The position numbers and the translations under genes were made by a program. This document shows positions 8,404-17,402 of a stretch of 62,485 nucleotides of DNA, one piece after another. Every line of letters begins with the position of its first letter. The stretch's first letter is position 1. Source of the DNA: Nocardia sp. CDC159 (GTDB lineage: Bacteria > Actinomycetota > Actinomycetes > Mycobacteriales > Mycobacteriaceae); the NCBI RefSeq assembly GCF_023740735.1, contig NZ_JAMRXH010000024.1:31239-93723 (forward strand), in the 5' to 3' direction. The notes beneath the pieces are model-generated. The model had not been told where the DNA came from and did no database searches. It saw only the letters and a program-made list of their open reading frames with translations.

Positions 8404-10212
8404 GTGACGAAAGAGCTCGGGGGACAATCGGTTTCGCGGCGCACGCTATTGCGCGGGGCGGCCGCGGCGGGAGCGCTCGGATTGACGAGCGGCGCAACCG
8501 CCCAGGCCGCGCCGCTGTCGGGGGAGCGACGGCGCAACGGCCCGTCGCGAAACCGGGTCGCGGTGCTGGGCGCGGGCATCGGCGGTCTCACGGCCGCACA
8601 CGAACTGGCCGAACGTGGTTTCGACGTCACGGTTTTCGATCGCAAGGAACTCGGCGGCAAGTCCCGCACCATCGGCCTGCCCGGCACCGCCACCGGCGGT
8701 CGCGCCCCGCTGCCGGGCGAGCACGGCGCCCGCGGTTTCACCTCGTTCTACCACCATGTACACGACACCATGCGCCGAATCCCGTTCCGGGGTAATGCCA
8801 ATGGCGTCTACGACAACCTGGCGCCGTTCTCGGTCGGCGATCCGCGCTATCCGCGCGCGAACAATCTGCCCGACGGCTTCCCGCTCATGTTCGGGTTCTA
8901 CTTCGACCCCAAGGAACTGCTCACCCCGCAGGGCTGGCAGCGGGTGCTGGTGGAGATGTTCACCCGGGATCGCGCCGTGCCGATACCTGAGGCCGTGTAC
9001 CTGGCGAGCCGCCTCGTCGCGTATCTGACCTCCAGCGAGGAACGCCGCTTCGGCCAGTGGGAGCACATCGCGTGGTGGGATTTCGTCGGCGCCGCAACGC
9101 GTTCCGCGGAATACCGCAGCCTGGCCGCGACCGGGCTCACCCGTGCCCTGGTGGCCGCGAAGGAGACCGTGGCCAGTGTGCGCTCGATCGGGAATATGGC
9201 CGAGGCGTTCCTGATCGCGCTGCTGGCCGAGGCGACCGGCGGGCCGAAGGTCTACGAGGTTCTCAACGGCCCGACCAACGAGGTGTGGCTGGATCCGTGG
9301 ATCGACCTGCTGCGCGGACTGGGCGTGCGGTTCCACACCGGTCATGAGGTCCAGGGCTTCGACCTCGACGGCGGCAGCGTCTCCGGCGTGCGCATCGGCC
9401 GTCCGGGCGGCGGGGTCGCGCGGATCGAGGCCGACTGGTACGTGTGCGCGGTGCCGACCGACCGCGCCCGCGGCCTGTGGTCGGCGCAGATGCGGCAGGC
9501 GGATCCCGCGCTGGCCGCGATGGACGGGCTGTTCGTGGACTGGATGAACGGCTTACAGCTGTTCGTCACCCAACGCCTCGACCTCGGCCGCGGCTACAAC
9601 ATCTACCTCGACTCGCCCTGGCGGCTGACCTCCTACACCCAGAAGGCGTTCTGGCCGGGCGACTATTCGGCCCGGTACGGCAACGGCAGCGTCGTGGACG
9701 GCCTGACCATCGACATCGCCGACTGGGATACCCCGGGCATCCTCTACGGCAAGCCCGCCCGATACTGCACCCGCGCGGAGATCTACCAGGAGACCTGGGC
9801 GCAGCTGACCGCCGCGCTCAACGACGACGGCGGTGTGCGACTGCCAGAGGGCATCGTGGCCGACTGGATGCTCGATCCGGGTATCACCTGGTCGGGTGCG
9901 GAGAATCACAACGACGAGCCGCTGCTGGTCAACACCATCGGCTCGTGGGAGAAGCGGCCGACGGCGACCACCCGGATCCCGAATCTTTTCCTGGCCGCCG
10001 ACTATGTCCAGACCGATTTCGACCTGGCGACCATGGAGGGCGCCAACGAGGCGGCCCGCCGCGCGACCAATGCGATCCTGGACGTCTCGGGCTCCGCGGC
10101 CCCGCGGGCGCAGCTGTTCACTCGCGCGACCATCCCGGCCCTGGAACCCCTGCGCCGGGCCGATGCCGCCCGGTATCGGGCCGGTCAGCCGAACCTGTTC
10201 GATATCGGGTGA
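8404..10212 (+). CDS. Tat-exported FAD-dependent oxidoreductase (phytoene desaturase/HpnE-like)
   Basis: The 602-aa flavoprotein belongs to the amine oxidase / phytoene desaturase superfamily; some relatives are annotated hydroxysqualene dehydroxylase. A twin-arginine signal (SRRTLLRG followed by an Ala/Gly-rich hydrophobic stretch) is at residues 11-35, then the FAD dinucleotide motif GAGIGGLTAAHELAERG about residue 55. The C-terminus has the second FAD contact (NLFLAADYVQTDFDLATMEGANEAARRA). GTG at 8404 is chosen because it puts the Tat motif near the N-terminus. Export of a folded flavoprotein suggests an envelope lipid or sterol/terpenoid substrate; the exact reaction is not known. Confidence 0.8.
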   Translation: MTKELGGQSVSRRTLLRGAAAAGALGLTSGATAQAAPLSGERRRNGPSRNRVAVLGAGIGGLTAAHELAERGFDVTVFDRKELGGKSRTIGLPGTATGGRAPLPGEHGARGFTSFYHHVHDTMRRIPFRGNANGVYDNLAPFSVGDPRYPRANNLPDGFPLMFGFYFDPKELLTPQGWQRVLVEMFTRDRAVPIPEAVYLASRLVAYLTSSEERRFGQWEHIAWWDFVGAATRSAEYRSLAATGLTRALVAAKETVASVRSIGNMAEAFLIALLAEATGGPKVYEVLNGPTNEVWLDPWIDLLRGLGVRFHTGHEVQGFDLDGGSVSGVRIGRPGGGVARIEADWYVCAVPTDRARGLWSAQMRQADPALAAMDGLFVDWMNGLQLFVTQRLDLGRGYNIYLDSPWRLTSYTQKAFWPGDYSARYGNGSVVDGLTIDIADWDTPGILYGKPARYCTRAEIYQETWAQLTAALNDDGGVRLPEGIVADWMLDPGITWSGAENHNDEPLLVNTIGSWEKRPTATTRIPNLFLAADYVQTDFDLATMEGANEAARRATNAILDVSGSAAPRAQLFTRATIPALEPLRRADAARYRAGQPNLFDIG

Positions 10213-10241
10213 CCTGACGCCGGACGAAATCATCCCAGGAC

Positions 10242-10247
10242 TACGGT
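10242..10247 (+). promoter_or_regulatory. -10 hexamer TACGGT, leaderless promoter
   Basis: TACGGT lies 7 nt before GTG 10255. It fixes the start of the downstream oxidoreductase at 10255 rather than the GTG at 10246, which lies inside the hexamer. Confidence 0.55.
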
Positions 10248-10254
10248 GGTCGAT

Positions 10255-11190
10255 GTGGAACTACGGATCTTCACCGAACCCCAGCAAGGCGCAACCTACG
10301 ACGACCTCCTGCGGGTCGCGAAGACGACCGAGGACGCGGGATTCGATGCGTTCTTCCGCTCCGACCACTACCTGAAGATGGGTGACGTGTCCGGACTGCC
10401 CGGTCCGACCGACGCCTGGGTGACGCTGGCGGGCCTGGCCCGCGAGACCTCCCGGATTCGGCTGGGCACGCTGGTCACCGCCGCCACCTTCCGGCATCCG
10501 TCGGTGCTGGCCATCTCGGTGGCGCAGGTCGACCAGATGTCCGGTGGCCGAGTCGATTTCGGCTTCGGCTCGGGCTGGTTCGACGCCGAGCACACCGCGT
10601 ACGGCATCCCGCTGTACGAGGTGAAGGAGCGGTTCGATCGCTACGCCGAGCAGTTGGAGATCATCACCGGGCTGTGGGAGACGCCGGAGGGTGCGACCTT
10701 CTCCTACCGCGGTAAGCATTTCGAGCTGGTCGACGCGCCCGGACTGCCCAAGCCCGCGCAGCGGCCGCGCCCGCCGGTGATCATCGGCGGTGGCGGTAAG
10801 AAGCGCACCCCCGCGCTGGCCGCCCGCTTCGCGCAGGAGTTCAACCTGCCCTTCGTCGATTCCGGCACGGCGGCAGCGCAATTCGAGCGGGTGGCCGCCG
10901 CCGCGCGCGAGATCGGCCGCGACCCGAACGAGATCGTCCGTTCGGCCGCCCAGGTGCTGTGCGTGGGCCGCGACGACGCCGAGGTGGCCCGCCGCGCGGC
11001 CGCGATCGGCCGCGAGGTCGACGAGTTGAAGCAGAACGGGCTGGCGGGTACGCCGGGCGAGGTGGTCGAGAAGATCGGAAAGTACCGCGAGGCAACGGGA
11101 ATCACCCGCATGTACCTGCAGGTGCTCGATCTGGCGGACCTCGACCACCTGGAGCTGGTGGCCGCCGAGGTCGCGCCGAAGCTGGACTGA
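10255..11190 (+). CDS. LLM-class F420-dependent oxidoreductase
   Basis: The 311-aa luciferase-like TIM-barrel protein begins VELRIFTEPQQGATYDDLL, typical of the actinobacterial TIGR03560-style F420-dependent group. Conserved features are FFRSDHYL near residue 33, the RIRLGTLVT strand, and VDFGFGSGWFDAEH. No substrate can be inferred. The family uses reduced deazaflavin F420 for hydride transfer. It follows the FAD oxidoreductase by 42 nt but has its own leaderless promoter. A hairpin at 11205-11236 ends the unit. Confidence 0.87.
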   Translation: MELRIFTEPQQGATYDDLLRVAKTTEDAGFDAFFRSDHYLKMGDVSGLPGPTDAWVTLAGLARETSRIRLGTLVTAATFRHPSVLAISVAQVDQMSGGRVDFGFGSGWFDAEHTAYGIPLYEVKERFDRYAEQLEIITGLWETPEGATFSYRGKHFELVDAPGLPKPAQRPRPPVIIGGGGKKRTPALAARFAQEFNLPFVDSGTAAAQFERVAAAAREIGRDPNEIVRSAAQVLCVGRDDAEVARRAAAIGREVDELKQNGLAGTPGEVVEKIGKYREATGITRMYLQVLDLADLDHLELVAAEVAPKLD

Positions 11191-11204
11191 GCCCGGGAGA
11201 AGAG

Positions 11205-11236
11205 TGGCCCCGCGGCCTGGAACGGGCGCGGGGCCA
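11205..11236. terminator. Convergent hairpin terminator
   Basis: Arms TGGCCCCGCG and CGCGGGGCCA (10 bp) enclose a 12-nt loop, between the convergent oxidoreductase and MMPL genes. No long T run is present. Confidence 0.65.
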
Positions 11237-11250
11237 GTCGCTTTCACGGA

Positions 11251-13551
11251 TCAGCCGACCCAGAGCGGCTCCGCAGTGCGCTGGGAACGCAGCTCCCGCA
11301 ACCGGGCCCCCTCCACGTCGATATCCGGCACGATCCGGCTCAACCACCCCGGCATCCACCACGCCGCTCTGCCCATCAGCACCAGCAGCGAGGGTATGAG
11401 CACCATGCGCACCAGGAAGGCGTCGAACAGCACACCGGCGGCCAGGGCGAAGCCCATGGACTTGGCCGTCGCATCGGATTCCAGCAAAAACGACCCGAAG
11501 ACGGAGATCATGATGATCGCCGCGGAGGTGACCACCCGTGCGCCGTGGTGATAACCCCGGATCATGGCCTCGGTCGGGGGCCGGCCGTGCACGAACTCCT
11601 CGCGCATGCGCGTCACCAGGAACACCTGATAGTCCATCGCGAGTCCGAATACCAAGCCGATCAACATGATCGGCAGGAAGCTCACGATCGGTCGCGGTTC
11701 GTCGATCAGCCCGAACTTGCCCTCCTGGAAGATCAGCACGGTCGCGCCGAAGGTCGCCGCCATGGACAGCAGAAAGCCCAGCGCCGCGGTCAACGGCACC
11801 AGCACCGACCGGAACACCGCGATCAACAGCAGGAACGCCGCGCCCGCGACGATCGCCAGATACGGCACGATCTTGCTCAGCAGCGCGTGATCGACGTCGG
11901 CGTAGATCGCGGTGAGACCCGTTATGCCGTAACTGATTCCGTACCGATCCCGCAGCCCGGCCTCGGCGTCGCGGGCATCGCGCACCAGATCCTTGGTCTG
12001 CTGGTCGTTCGGCCCGGTGGTGGGGACCGCCATCAGCAGCGCGCCCTCGCCGTCCTGGCTGAACTGGGGTGCGGTCACATAGTCCATGCCCGAATATCCG
12101 GCGAGTTCGTCCCGCAGAGCATTCACCGCCGCCGGGCGCTGGTCGGGCGCCACCTTGCCGAGCTCCGCGACGACCTGCAGCTTGCCGTTGGCGCCCTCGC
12201 CGAAGCCCGCAGTCTGCAGATCGTAGGCCTTGCGGATGGTCGAGGTCTTGGGCTGGCTGTCCTCGCCGGGCAGGCCCAGTTGTAGATGCAGCGCGGGCGC
12301 GGCCAGCAGCCCGAGCACCACGATGCTCAGAATCAGCGTCAGCGCCGGGGCGCGTCCGATCACCCGCGCGACGCGCATACCGTTGGTGACGAACGTGTCG
12401 TCCTCGGGATCGTGCTGCGCGATCACCGGCAGCTTCGGCTTGAACAGCCACTTTCCGAAGGCGCCCAGCAGCGCGGGCATCAACGTGATCGCCGTCAGCA
12501 CCGCGAACGCCGCCGCGATCGCCCCGCCCAGCCCCATGAAGGTGAGGAAGCGGATGTTCACGATGGCCAATCCGACCAGCGCGATGATCACCGTCGCCCC
12601 GGCGAACACGACGGCCGAGCCCGCGGTCCCCAGCGCCGTCCCCGCGGCCTCCTCGGGTGAATCCCGCACGGCCAGTTCGTGTTTGTAGCGCGAGACGATG
12701 AACAACGCGTAGTCGATCGACAGCGCGATACCGATCATCGAGGCCAGGAAGGTGGTGAAGCTGGGCACCGACAGGAACGAGGTGCCCAGGAAGATCACCG
12801 AGGTCGCCGCGCCCAGGCCGACCAGCGCGGTGACGATCGGCACGAACGCGGCCACGATGGCGCCGAAGGCCACGATCATCACCACCAGCGCGACCGCCAT
12901 GCCGATCAGCTCGGCCTTACCGCTGGGCTGGGTCTGTTCCATGGCGACGCTGCCGCTGAGCTCGACGGTCAGCCCGGCGCGGCGGGCCTCGTCGGCGACG
13001 TCGTAGGCGGCCTTGCGATCGGCGGCGGTGACGGCGGTGATCTCCTTGATGGTGAACGGAACGCTCAGCACCGCAACCGCATCCGGATCGGTCTTGTTCA
13101 GCACGTTCAACGGCGCGCTGCTGCATCGGGAGGTGAACTCGCTCGCCGCGCGGTCACCGCTCACGCATCCCATTTCCTCGGCCGCGGCGACGGGATCGAC
13201 CAGCGGTTTCGAATGGTCCACGATGTCCAGCCGGTTCAGCCTGCCGATCAGCCCCTGAACGGCCGCGTGATTGCCCGGATCGGTCAGCTGCTGCCCGGCC
13301 GGGGCGGCGATGACGTAGGTGCCGGTGACCGCGCCGAACTGTAGCGACTGCGACATGCCCGGGAAGTGCCGGTCCAGGATCTCGGTCGCCCGCTCCGACG
13401 GCAGGTTGGGAATGGTGAAGTCGTCGGTCATCGGCTTCTTCAGCTGTGCGCCGAGACCGCCCAGGATCAGGAACAGCAGCACCCAGACGGGCAGCACGAT
13501 CCATTTGCGCCGGAACGCGAACTTCCCCCACCGGTACAGATAGACGGACAC
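11251..13551 (-). CDS. MMPL/RND-family transporter (copy 2)
   Basis: The 766-aa RND-type exporter has an N-terminal TM helix (residues 17-36), a periplasmic loop, a block of five helices, a second loop and a final helix block; FGLAMDYQVFLVTRMREE and the GIALSIDYALFIVSRYKHEL segments are the paired family motifs with proton-relay Asp-Tyr. MMPL proteins export lipids or drugs in mycolata. It is a close tandem paralog of the gene at 13680-16058, which lies 128 nt upstream on the same strand beyond a strong terminator, so the copies are probably separately controlled. Confidence 0.93.
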   Translation of the reverse strand: MSVYLYRWGKFAFRRKWIVLPVWVLLFLILGGLGAQLKKPMTDDFTIPNLPSERATEILDRHFPGMSQSLQFGAVTGTYVIAAPAGQQLTDPGNHAAVQGLIGRLNRLDIVDHSKPLVDPVAAAEEMGCVSGDRAASEFTSRCSSAPLNVLNKTDPDAVAVLSVPFTIKEITAVTAADRKAAYDVADEARRAGLTVELSGSVAMEQTQPSGKAELIGMAVALVVMIVAFGAIVAAFVPIVTALVGLGAATSVIFLGTSFLSVPSFTTFLASMIGIALSIDYALFIVSRYKHELAVRDSPEEAAGTALGTAGSAVVFAGATVIIALVGLAIVNIRFLTFMGLGGAIAAAFAVLTAITLMPALLGAFGKWLFKPKLPVIAQHDPEDDTFVTNGMRVARVIGRAPALTLILSIVVLGLLAAPALHLQLGLPGEDSQPKTSTIRKAYDLQTAGFGEGANGKLQVVAELGKVAPDQRPAAVNALRDELAGYSGMDYVTAPQFSQDGEGALLMAVPTTGPNDQQTKDLVRDARDAEAGLRDRYGISYGITGLTAIYADVDHALLSKIVPYLAIVAGAAFLLLIAVFRSVLVPLTAALGFLLSMAATFGATVLIFQEGKFGLIDEPRPIVSFLPIMLIGLVFGLAMDYQVFLVTRMREEFVHGRPPTEAMIRGYHHGARVVTSAAIIMISVFGSFLLESDATAKSMGFALAAGVLFDAFLVRMVLIPSLLVLMGRAAWWMPGWLSRIVPDIDVEGARLRELRSQRTAEPLWVG

Positions 13552-13638
13552 GATCGTCTCCTAGCGGTCGCGGAATCGAGCCTGGAGAACATCACGTCCG
13601 AGTCTGCTGGTTAGTTGCTACAAGATCAAGACAAAGCT

Positions 13639-13673
13639 GGTCCTCCCTTCCCGGGTTCCGGGAAGGGAGGACC
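13639..13673 (-). terminator. Strong intrinsic terminator after MMPL copy 1
   Basis: A perfect 16-bp stem (GGTCCTCCCTTCCCGG and its complement) encloses a 3-nt loop, followed on the minus strand by AGCTTTGTCTTG. It separates the tandem MMPL genes. Confidence 0.85.
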
Positions 13674-13679
13674 TCGGCC

Positions 13680-16058
13680 TCAGCCGACCGGGATCGGGTC
13701 GCGCTTTTCGGCCTCGTCGCGGGCGCGTTGCTGCAACTCGCGCAGCTTGCTGCCCTCGACATCGATATCGGGCAGGATCCGATCCAGCCACTTGGGAATC
13801 CACCACGACCACTTGCCCATCAGGACCAGCAGCGACGGAATCAGCACCATCCGGACCACGAACGCGTCCAGCAGCACACCGGCCGCCAGTGCGAAGCCCA
13901 TCGACTTCGCGGTCACATCGTCCTCGAGAATGAAGCCGCCGAATACCGAGATCATGATGATCGCCGCCGAGGTGACCACGCGCGCGCCGTGGTGATAGCC
14001 GCTGACCACGGCCTCCTTGGGCGATTTGCCGTGCATGTACTCCTCGCGCATGCGCGTCACCAGGAACACCTGATAGTCCATGGCCAGGCCGAAGACCAAG
14101 CCGATCAACATGATCGGCAGGAAGCTGACCAGCGGATGCGGATCCTCGATCAGGCCGAGCTTGCCCTGCTGGAAGATCAGCACGGTCGCGCCGAAGGTGG
14201 CCGCCATGGAGAGCAGGAAGCCCAGCGCGGCGGTCAGCGGCACCAGAATCGAGCGGAACACCAGCACCAGCAGGACGAATGCGGCGGCCGCCACGATCGC
14301 CATATACGGGGCGATCTTGCTGAGCAGCGCGTTCGACACATCGGCGTAGATGGCCGTGGTGCCGGTGATGCCGTATTCCATGCCGTACTTGGACTTGAAC
14401 TCACCCTCGGCATCGCGCGCGTGCTGGACCAGGTCCTGGGTGGCGGTGTTGTTCGGACCCGACTTCGGCACGGCCATCAGCTGTGCGCCGGTGCTGTGCT
14501 CGAAGTCGTTCGCCATGGTCTGCGGGTCGGACCTGTTGGTCTTCGCCGCGGTGACGTAGTCCATGCCGTCATAGGAACCCAGCTTCTCGCGCAGCGCGTC
14601 GACCGCCGCCTGCCGTTGCGCCGGAACGACATTGCTCAGATCCGCGACGACGGTCAGAATGCCGTTGCTGCCCTCGCCGAATCCGGCCGTGCGCAGGTCG
14701 TAGGCCTTGCGGACGGTCGAGGTCTTGGGCTGGCTGTCGTCGCCGGGCAGGCCCAGGCTCAGCTTCGCCGCGGGCGCGGCCAGCGCACCGAGGACCAGGA
14801 TGCTCAGGATCAGCGTCACCGCGGGGAAGCGGCCGATCAGGCGGCCGAACCGCATACCGTTGGTGACCGAGTTCTCGTCCTCGGGATCGTGCTTGGCGAC
14901 CAGCGGCAGCTTCGGCTTGAACAGGTACTTGCCGAACGCGCCCATCAGCGCGGGCAGCAGCGTCAGCGCCACCAGGATGGCGAAGGCCGCCGCGATCGCG
15001 CCGCCCAGACCCATCCAGGTCAGGAAGTTGATCCGCACGATGCTCAGCCCGCACAGCGCGATGATCACGGTCATGCCCGCGAACACCACGGCCGAGCCGG
15101 CGGTGCCGATGGCGATGCCCGCGGCCTCCTCCGGCGAATCCTGTACGGCCAGTTCGTGTTTGTAGCGCGAGACGATGAACAGCGCGTAGTCGATCGACAG
15201 CGCGATGCCGATCATCGACGCCAGGATCATGGTGAAGCTGGGGATTTCGATGGCCGAGGTGCCCATCATGATCAGCGCGGAGGCGGCGCCCACGCCCACC
15301 ACGCCGGTGAGGATCGGCACGAATGCGGCGATCAGCGCACCGAACGCGACCATCATCACGATGAAGGCGACCGCGTAGCCGATCATCTCGGCCTTACCGC
15401 TCGAGGCCATCTGCTTCATCGCGATGGTGCCGCTGAGCTCGACCGTGAGTCCGGCGTTGCGGGCGTCGTCGGCGACGTCGTACGCCTCGTCCCGCTGCGC
15501 GGCGGTGACATCGGTGAACTTCGCGATCTTGAACGGCACCTGCACGAAGGCCACGGTGTCCGGCGCGGCCGAGCCCTTGCCCAGCACGTTCAGTGGCGCG
15601 AGGCTGCAGCGCGAGGGGAAGGCCGGATCGTTGCGATCGCCGGTGAGACAGCCCATCGCCGCGGTCGCGTCGATCGGATTCACCACCACCCCGCCCGGCT
15701 GCTGCGGGGGCTTCTTGCTTTGATCGACCATCTCGAGCCCGTTGAGCTTGTGCACCAGGGCCTCGACCGCGGCCCTGTTGGCCGGATCGGTGAGCTTCTG
15801 CCCGGCGGGTGCGCCGATCACGTATGTGCCGGTCACGGCGTCGAATTTGAAGGCCGCCGAGGCGCCCGGGAACTGCTTGTCCAGGATGTCGGTCGCACGC
15901 TGGGACGGCAGGTTCGGCATGTTGAAGTCGTCGGTGGTCGGCTTCTTCAGGCTCACGCCGAGGCCGCCCAGTACCAGGAACGCGAGCAGCCAGATCGGTA
16001 GTACCAGCCATTTCCGGCGGAAGGCGAATCTGCCCCACCGATAGAGGTATACGGACAC
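13680..16058 (-). CDS. MMPL/RND-family transporter (copy 1)
   Basis: The 792-aa transporter has the same layout as the downstream paralog: start MSVYLYRWGRFAFRRKW, first TM about residues 17-36, IALSIDYALFIVSRYKHEL and LAMDYQVFLVTRMREEY motifs carrying the proton-relay Asp-Tyr pairs, and a cytoplasmic C-terminus. Compared with copy 2 it has an extra Pro-rich stretch (KKPPQQPGG) in the first periplasmic loop and a longer second loop. It is divergent from the TetR gene at 16264, with two palindromic operators between them, so repressor-controlled export is likely. Cargo unknown. Confidence 0.94.
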   Translation of the reverse strand: MSVYLYRWGRFAFRRKWLVLPIWLLAFLVLGGLGVSLKKPTTDDFNMPNLPSQRATDILDKQFPGASAAFKFDAVTGTYVIGAPAGQKLTDPANRAAVEALVHKLNGLEMVDQSKKPPQQPGGVVVNPIDATAAMGCLTGDRNDPAFPSRCSLAPLNVLGKGSAAPDTVAFVQVPFKIAKFTDVTAAQRDEAYDVADDARNAGLTVELSGTIAMKQMASSGKAEMIGYAVAFIVMMVAFGALIAAFVPILTGVVGVGAASALIMMGTSAIEIPSFTMILASMIGIALSIDYALFIVSRYKHELAVQDSPEEAAGIAIGTAGSAVVFAGMTVIIALCGLSIVRINFLTWMGLGGAIAAAFAILVALTLLPALMGAFGKYLFKPKLPLVAKHDPEDENSVTNGMRFGRLIGRFPAVTLILSILVLGALAAPAAKLSLGLPGDDSQPKTSTVRKAYDLRTAGFGEGSNGILTVVADLSNVVPAQRQAAVDALREKLGSYDGMDYVTAAKTNRSDPQTMANDFEHSTGAQLMAVPKSGPNNTATQDLVQHARDAEGEFKSKYGMEYGITGTTAIYADVSNALLSKIAPYMAIVAAAAFVLLVLVFRSILVPLTAALGFLLSMAATFGATVLIFQQGKLGLIEDPHPLVSFLPIMLIGLVFGLAMDYQVFLVTRMREEYMHGKSPKEAVVSGYHHGARVVTSAAIIMISVFGGFILEDDVTAKSMGFALAAGVLLDAFVVRMVLIPSLLVLMGKWSWWIPKWLDRILPDIDVEGSKLRELQQRARDEAEKRDPIPVG

Positions 16059-16163
16059 GCGGGGATCTCCTAGCGATTGCCGGGTCGTGTGCTGAATTCG
16101 GGCGTCGCAGACAGCACTTCGCGGCCGCCCTGCACGCGGTCCGCCTCCAATTACGCTTTCTGC

Positions 16164-16196
16164 CTACCGTGCGGTAGGTAGACTACCGAGCGGTAA
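16164..16196. promoter_or_regulatory. Twin palindromic TetR-type operators
   Basis: CTACCGTGCGGTAG (16164-16177, perfect) and CTACCGAGCGGTAA (16183-16196, one mismatch) are tandem palindromes with centres 19 bp apart. They lie between the divergent MMPL and TetR genes and upstream of both starts. Two repressor dimers could bind side by side. Confidence 0.75.
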
Positions 16197-16263
16197 GCGG
16201 AGGAACAACCTCTGCTCTTGGGCTGTGGTTTGTTGTGTGACAGGGTGATGAGAGGATCGTCGA

Positions 16264-16881
16264 ATGAGCGTCCGAAGTGCTTCCGGAACCGTTGCCGCAG
16301 GTGGGGGTACCAAGGATGCGATACGCGAGGCCGCGGTCAAACTCTTTTCGAGTAAAGGATTCGATCAGACGAGCCTGCGCGAGGTCGCGGATGCGGTAGG
16401 AATCACAAAAGCGTCGCTCTACTATCACTACGCCTCGAAGCTGGATCTGCTCCTGGCGATCATCGAACCGATCTTCGACGATCTGCAGGCGGTCGTGGAC
16501 GCGGCCGAGGAGATTCCCTACGGATCGGATGCCGTGCGCGAGGTACTCACCCGCCAGCTCCGCACGCTGCTGCGGCATCGCACCGCGGGCGCGATGTGCG
16601 TGCGGGATATGGTCGCGATCATCAACGCCATCGGCAACCGCTACCCGGACATGGTCGACATGCATCGGCGGCTGTGCTCGTGGCTGGCCGGTCCGGACGC
16701 TTCCGACGAGGGCCTGCTGCGAGCCAGCGCGGCTCTGGAGGTGCTGGGCACGGTGCTGTGGTCGAAGGAGCTGGTGCCCGTTGCCGGTGACGAGTTGATC
16801 GAGCGGGTGTTGCTGGATGCCGCGCTCGGTGTGCTGGCCACCGGCGACGAGGTCGGGGGCCGCCGTGCACATCTCGGCTAG
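16264..16881 (+). CDS. TetR-family transcriptional regulator
   Basis: A 205-aa regulator whose HTH region is KDAIREAAVKLFSSKGFDQTSLREVADAVGI interrupted by TKASLYYHYASK (about residues 17-60). The C-terminal ligand domain is helical. ATG at 16264 is preceded by GATGAGAGGATCG, a usable ribosome site. It is divergent from MMPL copy 1 and most likely represses it and itself through the twin palindromes. Its last 17 bp overlap the start of the Rrf2 gene, so the two regulators are co-produced. Confidence 0.9.
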   Translation: MSVRSASGTVAAGGGTKDAIREAAVKLFSSKGFDQTSLREVADAVGITKASLYYHYASKLDLLLAIIEPIFDDLQAVVDAAEEIPYGSDAVREVLTRQLRTLLRHRTAGAMCVRDMVAIINAIGNRYPDMVDMHRRLCSWLAGPDASDEGLLRASAALEVLGTVLWSKELVPVAGDELIERVLLDAALGVLATGDEVGGRRAHLG

Positions 16882-17338
16882 GGTCGACTACGCCGTCCGG
16901 GTACTGCTGGAAATCGCTCGCGCCCAGCCGAATTCGGTGAAGGCCGATGCCATCGCCAGCGCTCAGGGCATACCACCCAAGATCCTCGAATCGGCCGCGG
17001 CCGAACTGCGCCGGGCCGGACTGGTGACCAGCCGCCGCGGACCCGACGGCGGCTACCGGCTGGCGCGGCCCGCCGCCGAGATCAGCATCGCCGATGTGAT
17101 CCGCGCGGTGGAGGGTCCGCTCGCCTCGGTGCGCGGGGAGCGGCCGGAGGACGTGACCTACTCGGGTGCGGCCGAGCCGCTGCAGCGGGTGTGGATCGCG
17201 CTGCGGGTGAACATTCGCGCGGTGCTCGAGCAGGTGTCCATCGCCGATATCGCCTGGGACAAGCTGCCGGATTTCGTCGCGGATCTGGTCACCGATCCGG
17301 GCGCCTGGTCGCGGCGGCCGGTTCCGGAAGGCCCCTGA
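16865..17338 (+). CDS. Rrf2-family regulator lacking cysteines
   Basis: The 157-aa Rrf2-type winged-helix protein begins VHISARVDYAVRVLLEIARAQ and contains the usual wing and Gly turn (RGPDGGYRLARPAAEISIADVIRAVEG). No cysteine occurs anywhere, so it cannot bind an Fe-S cluster as IscR, NsrR or RsrR do; it must sense something else or act constitutively. GTG at 16865 lies within the end of the TetR gene (translational coupling). The following ABC exporter begins 64 nt later. Confidence 0.87.
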   Translation: MHISARVDYAVRVLLEIARAQPNSVKADAIASAQGIPPKILESAAAELRRAGLVTSRRGPDGGYRLARPAAEISIADVIRAVEGPLASVRGERPEDVTYSGAAEPLQRVWIALRVNIRAVLEQVSIADIAWDKLPDFVADLVTDPGAWSRRPVPEGP

Positions 17339-17388
17339 GACCGACCGCCCGGACGGAAATTCTGGCGGCGCACGTCACATTTTGGCGG

Positions 17389-17394
17389 TAGCCT
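17389..17394 (+). promoter_or_regulatory. Possible -10 (TAGCCT) of ABC exporter pair
   Basis: TAGCCT lies 8 nt before ATG 17403, compatible with a leaderless promoter separate from the regulator pair. Confidence 0.4.
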
Positions 17395-17402
17395 GCACGC
17401 AT

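Noticed and set aside
13446..16001. 851-codon plus-strand reading frame opposite MMPL copy 1
   Set aside because: His/Arg/Gln-rich composition with no domain is the mirror of MMPL coding sequence; the MMPL frame has clear motifs.
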